A DNA stretch of 64,000 bases from Comamonadaceae bacterium (GCA_947375135.1 CANCER010000005.1:110544-174543); one strand, 5' to 3'. Positions 9,160 through 16,987 are shown, counted from the stretch's first letter. Numbers and translations: made by a program. Notes: generated from the sequence alone by a model not told the origin.

Positions 9160-9842
9160 GCCGCATCACTTTCTTGAGCGCCGTCGGCCTGCAGCAGCAA
9201 GAGCACCAGTTCCTTGGGACCGTGCGCCCCATAGGCCAGGGTTTGCTGGATGTCGGCGGTCTTGCTCGGGCCGCTGATCAGCAGGGCATTGGTCGGCATG
9301 GCACCGGTCCAGCCTTCAATTTGCATGGCCTGGTGGAAGTCGGCGTGGATGGCGTTTTCCTCCAGCAGCACAAAGTGCACCGAGGGCACCAGCGACATCA
9401 GGCGCGGCTCTTCCGGGGTCGGCCACAGGATCAGGCTGCCAGTCTCGGCAATGGCGCTGCGGGCCAGGGTCAGGGATGCGTCCACACCGTCAAACAGCTG
9501 GTCTTGCCATGTAGCAATCGGCTGTGCGTAGCGCAGCACCTGCAGGCCGGGCGGCGCGCAGTCTTGCAGTGCGTTGCCGTGCGGCGTGTTGTTGCCTACC
9601 AGCACCTGCAGCACCCCCTTGGTGGCGCACAGTTGCAGCAGGGTGGTTATCCAGCTGTCCTGCGAGACCACATGCACCTCGGTGTGAACGGCTTCCAGGG
9701 CGGCGCGCAGGCGTGCAGAACGCTGGGCCCTGTTTTCGCTGCGGCGCTGCGCGGCGTACCAGGCCGACACATCGGGCAGGGCGGACGTGTTGGCAATCAC
9801 GGTGGCGCGCAGCTTGCCGAAGATGGCGTCGCGCGCGCTCAT
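9156..9842 (-). CDS. lutC: L-lactate utilization protein LutC
   Basis: A 228-residue LUD-domain protein, the small subunit of the LutABC L-lactate oxidation complex. Typical LUD features are visible (ETGSLILWPTPEEPRL and a C-terminal GPSKTADIQ block). The start at 9842 is set by the ATGA overlap with the lutA stop; extending it upstream would only read antisense into lutA. The stop overlaps the lutB start in the same way, so the three subunits are probably translated together. Confidence 0.92.
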   Translation of the reverse strand: MSARDAIFGKLRATVIANTSALPDVSAWYAAQRRSENRAQRSARLRAALEAVHTEVHVVSQDSWITTLLQLCATKGVLQVLVGNNTPHGNALQDCAPPGLQVLRYAQPIATWQDQLFDGVDASLTLARSAIAETGSLILWPTPEEPRLMSLVPSVHFVLLEENAIHADFHQAMQIEGWTGAMPTNALLISGPSKTADIQQTLAYGAHGPKELVLLLLQADGAQESDAA

Positions 9843-10657
9843 GCGGCGTCTACCCGGGCGGGGTTGGTGCGTTGCCACAGAAAGCTGGCGATGTGCTCGC
9901 CGTTCAGCGACGGTTCCTTGCGTCCGGCCAGTTCGTCCTGTTTGGCCGCGCGGCCGGTGATGTTGAGCAAGCAACCGCAATCGGCGCTGACCACGCAGCC
10001 CACGCCGGTGTCCTTGATGGCGGCCACCTTCTCGGTGACGATGGCCTCGGAAATATCCGGATAGAGCAGGGCAAAGGTGCCGCCAAAGCCGCAGCACTCT
10101 TCCACCCGCGCATGCACGTCCACTTGCACGTGGGCCAGGCTGTCGAGCAGCGCCATACTGGTTTCGTGCGAGCCCATCTGGCGGCGGGCGTGGCAGGAGG
10201 TGTGCAGGGCCACGCTGCGCGGCGCGCCCAGGTCTTCGTGGTGAAAGTTGATCACATGCACCAGGAACTCGGTCAGCTCATAGACACGCTCGGCCACCGC
10301 CACCGCCTGGGCGTGAAGCACCGGGTCCTTGGCAAACAGATGCGGGTAATGCGTGCGCATCATGCCGCCGCAGGATCCGGAGGGCACCACCACCGGCCAG
10401 TCCTCGGTAAACAGATTGAGCTGGTGCAGGGCCACGCTGCGCGCCTCGTCGGGGTAACCGCTGCTGTGGGCCGGCTGGCCGCAGCAGGTTTGTTGTTCGA
10501 GGTAGTGCACGCGGATGCCCTCGCGTTCCAGCAGGCGCACCGTGTCCAGCCCGGCCTGCGGGCTGAACTGGTCCACCAGACAGGTGGAGAAAAGGTAGAC
10601 GTCAGCCGGTTTGGCCGGGTACTGGCGGGCGCCGGGGGCGTGGCTGTGCATGGGCAT
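9839..10657 (-). CDS. lutA: L-lactate utilization protein LutA (CCG-domain Fe-S protein)
   Basis: A 272-residue protein with two CCG (cysteine-rich) domains: CCGQPAHSSG near residue 60 and CCGFGG near 185, each with the partner Cys residues of the family. It is the first gene of the lactate operon. A strong GAGGAG ribosome-binding site precedes ATG at 10657, and an LldR-type palindrome lies 30 bases further upstream. It acts with LutB and LutC in L-lactate oxidation; CCG domains usually bind a cubane cluster. Confidence 0.93.
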   Translation of the reverse strand: MPMHSHAPGARQYPAKPADVYLFSTCLVDQFSPQAGLDTVRLLEREGIRVHYLEQQTCCGQPAHSSGYPDEARSVALHQLNLFTEDWPVVVPSGSCGGMMRTHYPHLFAKDPVLHAQAVAVAERVYELTEFLVHVINFHHEDLGAPRSVALHTSCHARRQMGSHETSMALLDSLAHVQVDVHARVEECCGFGGTFALLYPDISEAIVTEKVAAIKDTGVGCVVSADCGCLLNITGRAAKQDELAGRKEPSLNGEHIASFLWQRTNPARVDAA

Positions 10658-10686
10658 TCTCCTCGTTTTCTTTTCTTTTGGTAAAG

Positions 10687-10697
10687 TGGTAATACCA
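10687..10697. promoter_or_regulatory. LldR/FadR-type operator, lutA side
   Basis: TGGTAATACCA is a perfect inverted repeat with a 3-base spacer and fits the TNGTNNNACNA consensus of FadR-subfamily GntR regulators. It lies 30 bases upstream of lutA, where bound regulator would block the operon promoter. Confidence 0.75.
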
Positions 10698-10792
10698 ATT
10701 GGGTGAGGGAATGTACGGGGATGTATCCAGTGCTGTCAAACGGATGGATCAAGAAGTCGTGATTTATCCAGTTTGAGGCCTAAATGCTAAAC

Positions 10793-10803
10793 TGGTCATA
10801 CCA
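10793..10803. promoter_or_regulatory. LldR/FadR-type operator, regulator side
   Basis: TGGTCATACCA is a second palindrome fitting TNGTNNNACNA, 15 bases before the regulator start codon. With the site at 10687-10697 it brackets the divergent promoter region (about 106 bases centre to centre), as expected for autoregulation and possible looping. Confidence 0.75.
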
Positions 10804-10818
10804 AAAATACGGTGCACC

Positions 10819-11571
10819 ATGACCCCCGTTCGACCCGCCCTGAACCGCATTGCTGACGTGGTCGCCCGCGATCTGGAGCAGCGCATTCTGGAAGGATCGC
10901 TCAAGCCGGGCGATCGCCTGCCCTCCGAGCGCACATTGGCGCTGGAGCTGGCTATTTCGCGCCCCAGCCTGCGCGAAGCGATTCAGAAACTGGTGTCCAA
11001 AGGCCTGCTGGAAACCAAGCACGGCGGCGGCACGGTGGTGACCAACCGCTTGCAGGCCAGCTTTTCCGACCCCTGGCAGGACATGCTGCAACAGCACCCG
11101 ATGCTGCAAACTGACATGCTGGAGTTCCGCCACATGCTCGAAGGCGAAGCCGCCAAGCTGGCCGCCGAGCGCGCTACCGATGTGGACCTGGAGCGCATAA
11201 ACGCCGCCTACACCGCGCTGCAGCAGGCCTATGAAAGCGACGACATCACCGCCTGCATCGACACCGACGTGGCCTTTCACCAGGCCATTGCCGACGCCTC
11301 GCACAACAGCCTGATCGGCCACCTCTGGGGCAGCCTGATGCGCGTGATCCACGGCCATGTGTCCGACAACCTGGTGCACCTGCACGCGATTCCCGCGCAG
11401 TGGGAGCAGCTGCGCGCCCAGCACAAGGCGATCTGGGAGTCGGTGCGCGCCCATGCTGCCGAGGACGCCATGCGTGTCTCGCGCGAGCACATCAGCTTCG
11501 TGCGCCAGAGCATGGAAGAGGCGGCCAAAGTGGAAGACCGGCGCAACAGCGCGCGGCGGCGGCTGAGCTGA
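10819..11571 (+). CDS. lldR: GntR-family lactate regulator, LldR/FadR subfamily
   Basis: A 250-residue protein with an N-terminal winged helix (about residues 5-75, PSERTLALELAISRPSLREA) and a C-terminal FCD domain (about 90-225) with the Asp/His metal-binding pattern (AFHQAIADASHN). FCD regulators of this type sense lactate or related acids and release DNA on binding. The gene is divergent from the lut operon, and both halves of the intergenic region carry matching palindromes. The assignment as the local lactate regulator is therefore strong but inferred. Confidence 0.88.
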   Translation: MTPVRPALNRIADVVARDLEQRILEGSLKPGDRLPSERTLALELAISRPSLREAIQKLVSKGLLETKHGGGTVVTNRLQASFSDPWQDMLQQHPMLQTDMLEFRHMLEGEAAKLAAERATDVDLERINAAYTALQQAYESDDITACIDTDVAFHQAIADASHNSLIGHLWGSLMRVIHGHVSDNLVHLHAIPAQWEQLRAQHKAIWESVRAHAAEDAMRVSREHISFVRQSMEEAAKVEDRRNSARRRLS

Positions 11572-11624
11572 ACCCGACCCTTGCTGCTGCTTTCCGCGCC
11601 GGTGGGCTGCGCGGGGCGCTGGGT

Positions 11625-11891
11625 TCAGTGGCTGTGCAGTTTTTCCTGCAACCAGACCTTGATCAGCGACTGGTAGGGTACGTCCCGCGCGTTGGCAGCG
11701 CTTTTAATCGAGTCCAGCAAATGCTGGGGCAGACGCAGGGAAATCGTCTGGGTCGTCGGCTTGAGCTTGGGCAGGGTGACCTTGCGCGCCTTTGACCAGT
11801 CCAGATGCTGAGTGGAATCGTGCGACTCCCAGTAGGCCCGCTCCGCGGCCTCATCTGCGAACGTTGGGATGGCTTTAGTTGGCTTGTTCAT
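11625..11891 (-). CDS. brnA: BrnA-type antitoxin
   Basis: An 88-residue protein. Its N-terminal part resembles BrnA (FADEAAERAYWESHDST), and its C-terminal half is a ribbon-helix-helix segment (TISLRLPQHLLDSIKSAAN). It overlaps the upstream toxin gene by 17 bases. It should neutralise BrnT and bind the promoter as autorepressor. Here toxin precedes antitoxin, as is usual for brnTA. Confidence 0.85.
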   Translation of the reverse strand: MNKPTKAIPTFADEAAERAYWESHDSTQHLDWSKARKVTLPKLKPTTQTISLRLPQHLLDSIKSAANARDVPYQSLIKVWLQEKLHSH

Positions 11892-12174
11892 AAATGGCTC
11901 GCTCCTTTCGGTGCATATCCCTGGCTGAAATCACGCGGATCAACTGGTCCGATTGGCGTAGCGTGCAAGTGATGTGCAGTGCTCTGCCCTCGTCGGTCTT
12001 GCCCAGGGCGTGAATGCGCGGTTCTTGCTGGCTGTGGGCAGAATCTTCCAACAACAGCAGAGGCGCATTGAAAAAAACCTGCTCAGCCTCGGCCGTCGAC
12101 ACGCCATGTTTGTCGTTCTTCCGGGCGTTGCCAGCGTCCCATTCAAACCCGATGATGGCTCCAAAGTCAATCAT
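11875..12174 (-). CDS. brnT: BrnT-type toxin (RelE-fold RNase)
   Basis: A 99-residue protein with the BrnT signature FEWDAGNARKN...KHGVS near the N-terminus, a VF/F block and a C-terminal RVISARDM segment that normally carries catalytic Arg. BrnT proteins are ribonucleases that slow growth under stress. The gene starts at ATG 12174, directly beside an inverted repeat that could be the BrnA operator. Confidence 0.87.
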   Translation of the reverse strand: MIDFGAIIGFEWDAGNARKNDKHGVSTAEAEQVFFNAPLLLLEDSAHSQQEPRIHALGKTDEGRALHITCTLRQSDQLIRVISARDMHRKERAIYEQAN

Positions 12175-12201
12175 TTTTGTATATTACCATCATGTACAAA
12201 A
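12175..12201. promoter_or_regulatory. Inverted repeat upstream of brnT, likely antitoxin operator
   Basis: TTTTGTA at 12175-12181 is the inverse of TACAAAA at 12195-12201; the match extends to 10-bp arms with one mismatch and a 7-base centre. It abuts the brnT start codon and lies in AT-rich DNA, as autoregulatory TA operators often do. Confidence 0.55.
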
Positions 12202-12247
12202 CGTTTGCGGATCAGCGTTCTGGACGCCCCTGCTTGGGGCTCATGCG

Positions 12248-12928
12248 CTATGTCTCCAACCACTCTACAAAGTCCTTCTGCATCCCCGCGCTGATGCCGT
12301 GGTCCATAGCGTAGAGATGCAGCGTGTGCGCCACGCCCAACTGGGTCAGCAGCGCGTCAGATCGCTGAGCCCAGTGCACCGGCAGCACGCCATCCTGCTC
12401 GCCATGGCTGACAAAGGCCTGGAGTGTGGACAGGCGTTCCTTGCTCGCGATGACGGGTTCGAGCTCGGGCAGGATGCGGCCCGACAGCAGTCCGAAGCCG
12501 CGCAGGCTTTCGGGGGAGGTCAGGGCCACGCTGGCGCTCATGATGCCGCCCTGGCTGAAGCCGGCCATCACAGTTTGCTTTGGTGCAATGGCGTGCTGCA
12601 GTTGCAGTTGATGCAGCAGCGCGATCAGCAGCTGGCGGCTGTGCTCGGCCTGTTCCGGATGGATGCGCGGCCCGGTGCTGGTGAAGTTGACGGTGAAAAA
12701 GGCAAACTGCGCCGGGCCCATTTGCAAGGGGCCGCGCACCAGCACCACCAGGGTGTCCGGGTCTACGCCAGTGGCCAGGTCCAGCAGATGGGTTTCGTTG
12801 CCGCCCACGCCGTGCAACAGCACCAGCAGCTGGGTCGGTTTGGCGGGGGCGGGCAGGCGCTGCCGGTACAGCAGGCCCGTGGTGGTCTCGGTCTGCAGAT
12901 CACTCAGGGCATAGGGGGTGGTGTTCAT
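12248..12928 (-). CDS. Alpha/beta hydrolase, phospholipase/carboxylesterase family
   Basis: A 226-residue single-domain serine hydrolase. The nucleophile elbow is GFSQGG (about residue 122), the acid is probably Asp in SHGEQDGVLP (about 178) and the His is in AMDHGIS (about 208). LLHGVGGNE near residue 38 supplies the oxyanion loop. Family members hydrolyse short-chain esters or lysophospholipids in the cytoplasm; no substrate can be given. It is followed 21 bases upstream on the same strand by a dioxygenase gene and may share its transcript. Confidence 0.83.
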   Translation of the reverse strand: MNTTPYALSDLQTETTTGLLYRQRLPAPAKPTQLLVLLHGVGGNETHLLDLATGVDPDTLVVLVRGPLQMGPAQFAFFTVNFTSTGPRIHPEQAEHSRQLLIALLHQLQLQHAIAPKQTVMAGFSQGGIMSASVALTSPESLRGFGLLSGRILPELEPVIASKERLSTLQAFVSHGEQDGVLPVHWAQRSDALLTQLGVAHTLHLYAMDHGISAGMQKDFVEWLET

Positions 12929-12949
12929 GGTGTGTGGCTCGTGGGTGAA

Positions 12950-13753
12950 TCAGTGCGCTGCGGGGGCCAGGCCCCAGACAAAGGAGTCCATAGACAGCAT
13001 GCCGTGCTCAATGCCGCCGTCGATTAGTTGCGCTGCATCGCCTTCCACTTGCGCGCCCAGGGCGACCAGCAGGGGCAGGAAATGGTCTTCCGTCGGGTGT
13101 GCTCGCACAGCGTGCGGCGCTTCGCTGCGGTAGCGGATGACGGGTTGTACGGCATTGGCCAGCACGGCAGTCTTGACCCAGTCGGAAAACTCTTGCACAT
13201 AGTGGTCGCCGGCCGCCACGCTGCGGCGGAACTCGCCCAGGTTGTGCGTCATGCTGCCGGAGGCAACGATCAGTACACCCTGCGCACGCAGTGGCGCCAG
13301 GGTGCGGCCCAGCTGCACGGCCTGCGCGGTGGTCAAGTCGTAGGGCATGGACACCTGAAACACCGGAAGCTGCGCCCGGGGCAGCAGGTGCATCAGCGGC
13401 ACCCAGGCGCCGTGGTCCAGTCCGCGGAACTTGTCCAGGCTGGTGGCGTAGCCCGCTTCGGTCAACCGTTGGGCCACTTGCCCGGCGATGTCCGGCGCGC
13501 CGGGCGCCGGGTACTGCAGGTCATACAGGGCTGAGGGGAAACCGCCGAAGTCGTAAATCGTTTCCGGTGCTGCGGTGCTGGACACGGCCACACCCCGGGT
13601 CTGCCAGTGCGGTGATACCACCAGCACAGCGCGCACGCCTTTCAACTGCGCGCCCAGGGCCTTCAGTTGCGGGCCCAGTTTGCCGGGCTCGATGGCAAAG
13701 GTCGGCGCGCCGTGGGAGATAAAGAAAAGCGGGGTGTGGGTGGTGCTTGGCAT
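12950..13753 (-). CDS. DODA-type extradiol aromatic ring-opening dioxygenase (YgiD-like)
   Basis: A 267-residue protein of the class III extradiol family (YgiD/4,5-DOPA dioxygenase). Metal-ligand histidines appear in SHGAP near the N-terminus, SPHWQTRG, LDHGAWVP and the SGSMTHNL block. Such enzymes use one Fe(II) or Zn(II) to open catechol rings. I start it at MPSTTHTP (13753) with GAAAG upstream; a longer version from 13801 is possible. It is divergent from a LysR-type regulator that may control it. Confidence 0.84.
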   Translation of the reverse strand: MPSTTHTPLFFISHGAPTFAIEPGKLGPQLKALGAQLKGVRAVLVVSPHWQTRGVAVSSTAAPETIYDFGGFPSALYDLQYPAPGAPDIAGQVAQRLTEAGYATSLDKFRGLDHGAWVPLMHLLPRAQLPVFQVSMPYDLTTAQAVQLGRTLAPLRAQGVLIVASGSMTHNLGEFRRSVAAGDHYVQEFSDWVKTAVLANAVQPVIRYRSEAPHAVRAHPTEDHFLPLLVALGAQVEGDAAQLIDGGIEHGMLSMDSFVWGLAPAAH

Positions 13754-13867
13754 ACGGGCTTTCGTCAGGTTGGCGCAGCAAGTGCAGCGCATGGGTTGCA
13801 CTGTATTGGCTTTGAATCACAAGATAAACGTGCAAAAATAGGATTCATTGTTTCATTGGGAGAGATA

Positions 13868-14767
13868 GTGGACCGATTCCTGGAAATGCAGGCCTTTAAT
13901 GCCGTGGTCGATGCCGGAAGCTTTGTGAAGGCTGCCGACGCGCTGGACATCTCGAAGGCGGCGATCTCGCGCTACGTGGTGGACATGGAGACGCGCCTGG
14001 GTGTGCGGCTGCTCCACCGCACCACGCGGCGCCTGTCGCTCACCGACGAAGGCCAGGTCTTTTACGCCCGCAGCAAGGAGTTGCTGGCCGGGCTGGAAGA
14101 GGCCGAGGCCGAAGTGAGCTCCCGCAGCGAGGCGGCCAGCGGCCTGCTGCGCGTCAATGCGCCCTTTACCTTCGGCATCCTGCAACTCGCGCCGCTGTGG
14201 GGGCAGTTCAAGGCGCAGAACCCAAAGGTGTCGTTGGACATCACCCTGGCCGACCGTCTGGTGGATCTGGTGGAGGAAGGCTATGACGTGGCCATCCGCA
14301 TCGCCACCCTGGCCAGTTCCACGCTGGTGAGCAAGCGCCTGGCTACCACGCGCATGGTGCTGTGTGCCTCGCCCGACTACCTGGCCTGGCACGGCACGCC
14401 CACGCACCCGTCCGAGCTGGCTGGGCATGCGGTGATCTCCTACATCTACTGGGCTACGCGCGACGAGTGGCGCTTTGACGGGCCGGATGGCGCAGTCAGT
14501 GTCAAGACCCAGCCCATCATGAGCACCAACAGCGGCGACACCTGCCGCGCTGCGGCGCTGGCGCACCAGGGCGTGATCCTGCAGCCCAGTTTTCTGGTCG
14601 GGCCGGACCTGGCAGCCGGCACGCTGGTGGAACTGATGCCGCAGTTCCGCTCGCTGGAACTGGGCATTTACGCCGTTTACCCGACGCGCAAACACGTGCC
14701 GGCCAAGGTGCGGGCGCTGGTGGATTTTTTGCAGGCCCATTTCGCCAGCCACCACAAGGACTGGTAG
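13868..14767 (+). CDS. LysR-family transcriptional regulator
   Basis: A 299-residue regulator with an N-terminal winged helix (residues 1-62, FVKAADALDISKAAISRYV) and a LysR substrate-binding domain (about 90-293). The start is GTG at 13868 with GGGAGA just upstream; the frame is open further left but overlaps the divergent dioxygenase gene. The 114-base gap between the two divergent starts is AT-rich and is the natural place for its operator. It belongs to the CrgA/AaeR-like group by general pattern. The effector is unknown. Confidence 0.86.
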   Translation: MDRFLEMQAFNAVVDAGSFVKAADALDISKAAISRYVVDMETRLGVRLLHRTTRRLSLTDEGQVFYARSKELLAGLEEAEAEVSSRSEAASGLLRVNAPFTFGILQLAPLWGQFKAQNPKVSLDITLADRLVDLVEEGYDVAIRIATLASSTLVSKRLATTRMVLCASPDYLAWHGTPTHPSELAGHAVISYIYWATRDEWRFDGPDGAVSVKTQPIMSTNSGDTCRAAALAHQGVILQPSFLVGPDLAAGTLVELMPQFRSLELGIYAVYPTRKHVPAKVRALVDFLQAHFASHHKDW

Positions 14768-14855
14768 ATCGGCGGCGCGGGGCGCTCGCCGCCTGACATA
14801 CGCCCTGCAGCGCCGAACTGCGATACTCCCGCTTAGCCATCCCACCCCCTCATCC

Positions 14856-15485
14856 ATGACCACCTTCGACGACCGTTTTCACAGCTACGAACCCCGCACC
14901 GGCCACGGCCTGGCGCACGACCCGTTCAACGCCATCGTCGGCCCGCGCCCCATTGGCTGGATCTCCACGCGCAGCGCGGCCGGGGCCGTCAACCTGGCGC
15001 CTTACAGTTTTTTTAACGCCTTCAATTACGTCCCGCCCATCATCGGCTTTGCCAGCATTGGCGCCAAAGACACGCTGCGCAATATCGAGGAAACCGGCGA
15101 GTTCGTCTGGAATCTGGTGACCCGGCCGCTGGCCGAGGCCATGAACCAGACCTGCGCGCCGGTGGGGCCGGACGTCAATGAATTTGACTTGGCCGGGCTC
15201 GCGTCCAGCCCCTCCAGCCATGTGGCGGTGCCGCGCGTGGCGCTGAGCCCGGTAGCCTTTGAGTGTCGCAAAACCCAGGTGTTGCAACTGCAAGGTGTGG
15301 ACGGCAGCAAGGTGTCGACCTGGCTGGTACTGGGCGAAGTGGTGGCCGTGCACATTGCCCAACGCCTGCTCAAGGACGGGGTCTACCAGACGGCCGAATC
15401 AGAGACCGTGTTGCGTGGCGGCGGGCCGGCGGACTATTTCCAGGTCGGCCCGGAGCAACTTTTTCGTATGTGGCGCCCGACCTAG
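14856..15485 (+). CDS. Flavin reductase-like, FMN-binding split-barrel protein
   Basis: A 209-residue protein with the flavin-reductase-domain pattern: GPRPIGWISTRS near the N-terminus (FMN phosphate region), NLAPYSFFNAF and an ETGEFVWNLV block. The family uses FMN for NAD(P)H-dependent reduction or as a flavoprotein oxygenase partner. It lies 88 bases after the LysR gene on the same strand; substrate and partner are unknown. Confidence 0.8.
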   Translation: MTTFDDRFHSYEPRTGHGLAHDPFNAIVGPRPIGWISTRSAAGAVNLAPYSFFNAFNYVPPIIGFASIGAKDTLRNIEETGEFVWNLVTRPLAEAMNQTCAPVGPDVNEFDLAGLASSPSSHVAVPRVALSPVAFECRKTQVLQLQGVDGSKVSTWLVLGEVVAVHIAQRLLKDGVYQTAESETVLRGGGPADYFQVGPEQLFRMWRPT

Positions 15486-15516
15486 CGGCTGGACCCTTGT
15501 TCCCGTCTATCCGCTC

Positions 15517-16065
15517 ATGAACCCATCCGACGCCAGCGCCACACAAGCCCTGCAGCAAAGTTACACAGCAGCGCGCCAACATGCGGACGCAACGGCCTGC
15601 GTCGTCGCCCTGCACATCGGTGCGGAGCAGAGTGGCATAGCGGTCGGAACCGGGGCAGCGCCGGACATGGTGAAGCGGTGGCCCCTGGGTGCCGAGCGCA
15701 CTGCACGCGAACAGTTCAGGACCACACCACCCACGCCGTTGGCCATGGAACACGCCATCCAAATCGTGGAGGACGTGGTGATGCCGATGCGTGCTGTGAT
15801 CCCGCGCGAAGCGCTGTTGTTCAGCACAGACGCCGGCGTGCGCGAGATCGCCCTGTTGGCGGGCGAGGCACCGGCAGCTCCGCAGCTCCTGTCACTGGAC
15901 GCCATGGAACACGTCTTTGACCGCCTGAGCGCGGTGGTGGAAGGCTCGCCGGCTGCGCACCAAGGCTTGCCGGAATCCGGCAACTTTGCAGCAACGCTGC
16001 TGATCCTGCGCGAGTTCATGCACCACCTGCAGTTCCCGTACATCGTGGTGCTGCATGCGCCCTAG
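15517..16065 (+). CDS. Protein of unknown function (182 residues)
   Basis: An intact ORF of 182 residues with no signal peptide, membrane helix or recognised motif. It is acidic, Ala-rich and globular-looking, with a middle segment LLFSTDAGVREIALLAG and a C-terminal hydrophobic strand. It starts 31 bases after the flavin-reductase-like gene, which suggests co-transcription. The ATG at 15517 was chosen because earlier in-frame starts lie inside the previous gene. Confidence 0.55.
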   Translation: MNPSDASATQALQQSYTAARQHADATACVVALHIGAEQSGIAVGTGAAPDMVKRWPLGAERTAREQFRTTPPTPLAMEHAIQIVEDVVMPMRAVIPREALLFSTDAGVREIALLAGEAPAAPQLLSLDAMEHVFDRLSAVVEGSPAAHQGLPESGNFAATLLILREFMHHLQFPYIVVLHAP

Positions 16066-16216
16066 CCGTGGCGCGCCGTGGCGCCGGTTGGCCTGGATGC
16101 TGGAGCCCGGGGCCTGGACTGTGCAAACCGGTTGGTACCTGGCCTACCGCGTGGCGGACTATGTAGTGCGGAACCTGGGTGAAGACGCGGCCATGGTGGC
16201 GTTGGTGTTTTGTTAA
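16055..16216 (+). CDS. Possible small protein (53 residues)
   Basis: A short frame from ATG 16055 to TAA 16214-16216, overlapping the previous gene by 11 bases. The predicted product has an Arg-rich start, several Trp residues and a hydrophobic C-terminus. The overlap would allow translational coupling, but there is no family match and no independent ribosome-binding site. It may be a chance ORF. Confidence 0.25.
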   Translation: MRPSRGAPWRRLAWMLEPGAWTVQTGWYLAYRVADYVVRNLGEDAAMVALVFC

Positions 16217-16260
16217 TTGACCTGTTCAAGAGGGTATTGAACGCCCTTGCCGCAGGTCAA
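16217..16260. promoter_or_regulatory. Long inverted repeat upstream of the HiPIP gene
   Basis: Outer arms TTGACCTG (16217-16224) and CAGGTCAA (16253-16260) enclose a second pair TTCAA/TTGAA (16225-16229, 16237-16241), so the segment can fold into alternative stems. There is no T-run, so a plain terminator is unlikely. An operator or a 5' structure upstream of the HiPIP promoter is possible. Confidence 0.3.
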
Positions 16261-16269
16261 CGGCTGTAA

Positions 16270-16297
16270 GCGACAATGCGTTTTGAGTGCATATACT
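16270..16297 (+). promoter_or_regulatory. Candidate sigma-70 promoter for the HiPIP gene
   Basis: GCGACA (16270-16275) and TATACT (16292-16297) are separated by 16 bases and sit 34 bases before the HiPIP start codon. The -10 box is good, the -35 box moderate. Confidence 0.4.
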
Positions 16298-16330
16298 TGT
16301 TCCATTTTTCAACCCTTGAGGATTTTTGCC

Positions 16331-16636
16331 ATGTCGAATCGCCGCGAATTCATCGTTCAGTTCAGCCTCGGAACCTCCGCCTTGTTGGCCAGCCAAGCAT
16401 TTGCTGCCGACGCCATGGTCGCTGATGCAGACCCGCAAGCTGCAGCCCTGGGCTACAAGGCTGACGGCACCAAGACCGACAAGACCAAGTTCCCCAAATA
16501 CGCTGCCGGTCAGCAATGCTCTTCCTGCGCTCTGTTCCAGGGCAAGGCCGGCGACAAGGCGGGTGCCTGCCCGCTGTTTGCCGGCAAGCAAGTTGCAGCC
16601 GCTGGCTGGTGCAGTGCTTACGCCAAGAAGGCCTAA
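16331..16636 (+). CDS. High-potential iron-sulfur protein (HiPIP)
   Basis: A 101-residue precursor. The N-terminus has a twin-arginine type signal (SNRREF then a hydrophobic stretch ending SQAFA, cleavage near residue 25). The mature part carries four cysteines in HiPIP spacing: CSSC, then GACPLF, then GWCSAY. HiPIPs hold one [4Fe-4S] cluster and shuttle electrons in the periplasm between the bc1 complex and oxidases or reaction centres. The Tat signal fits export of a folded cluster. A strong terminator hairpin lies 79 bases after the stop. Confidence 0.92.
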   Translation: MSNRREFIVQFSLGTSALLASQAFAADAMVADADPQAAALGYKADGTKTDKTKFPKYAAGQQCSSCALFQGKAGDKAGACPLFAGKQVAAAGWCSAYAKKA

Positions 16637-16659
16637 GTCCGGTACACACAAGGCTGCGT

Positions 16660-16983
16660 TTGTCTGACGACAACCAGGTAGAAATACCGCAGTCCTTTAT
16701 TGCACTGTTCATAGAACCGGGTCGCAGCAAACCTGCTGCGACCCGGTTTTTTATTGCCGAACGCTATGAACTGTGCGAAGACATGGCCAGTCTGCTGACG
16801 CAAACTGCGCAGGAAATGCTGCATGGCCTGGGCATTGCGGAAAACGACGTGCTGCAGCGTTGTTACCAGGGGCTGGCGGTGGACAACGGGGTCTTCAACG
16901 CCCTGGAAGCCGAGTGGGTGGTGCGCCGTCTCGCGGAACTGTCGCAATGGCCGCAGCCCGCTGTCCTGGTTGCAGCAAGCTAA
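16660..16983 (+). CDS. Small conserved Burkholderiales-type protein, often annotated as ATPase with chaperone activity
   Basis: A 107-residue product with the layout I recall for a Burkholderiales family: a short N-terminus, IPQSFIALFIEPGR, AERYELCEDMA, a helical middle and a C-terminal WVVRRLAELSQW. No Walker motifs are visible, so the ATPase label is doubtful. I place the start at TTG 16660 (AAGG upstream) because the conserved N-terminal motif lies before the first ATG in frame (16782). The EPGR motif is encoded inside a perfect terminator hairpin. Confidence 0.6.
   Translation: MSDDNQVEIPQSFIALFIEPGRSKPAATRFFIAERYELCEDMASLLTQTAQEMLHGLGIAENDVLQRCYQGLAVDNGVFNALEAEWVVRRLAELSQWPQPAVLVAAS
16715..16752 (+). 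terminator. Strong intrinsic terminator, embedded in the next ORF
   Basis: A perfect 15-bp stem (16715-16729 with 16734-16748), AACC loop and TTTTTT (16747-16752). It is an excellent terminator for the HiPIP transcript. It also lies inside the following conserved ORF, encoding residues about 19-31. Confidence 0.9.
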
Positions 16984-16987
16984 AGTC

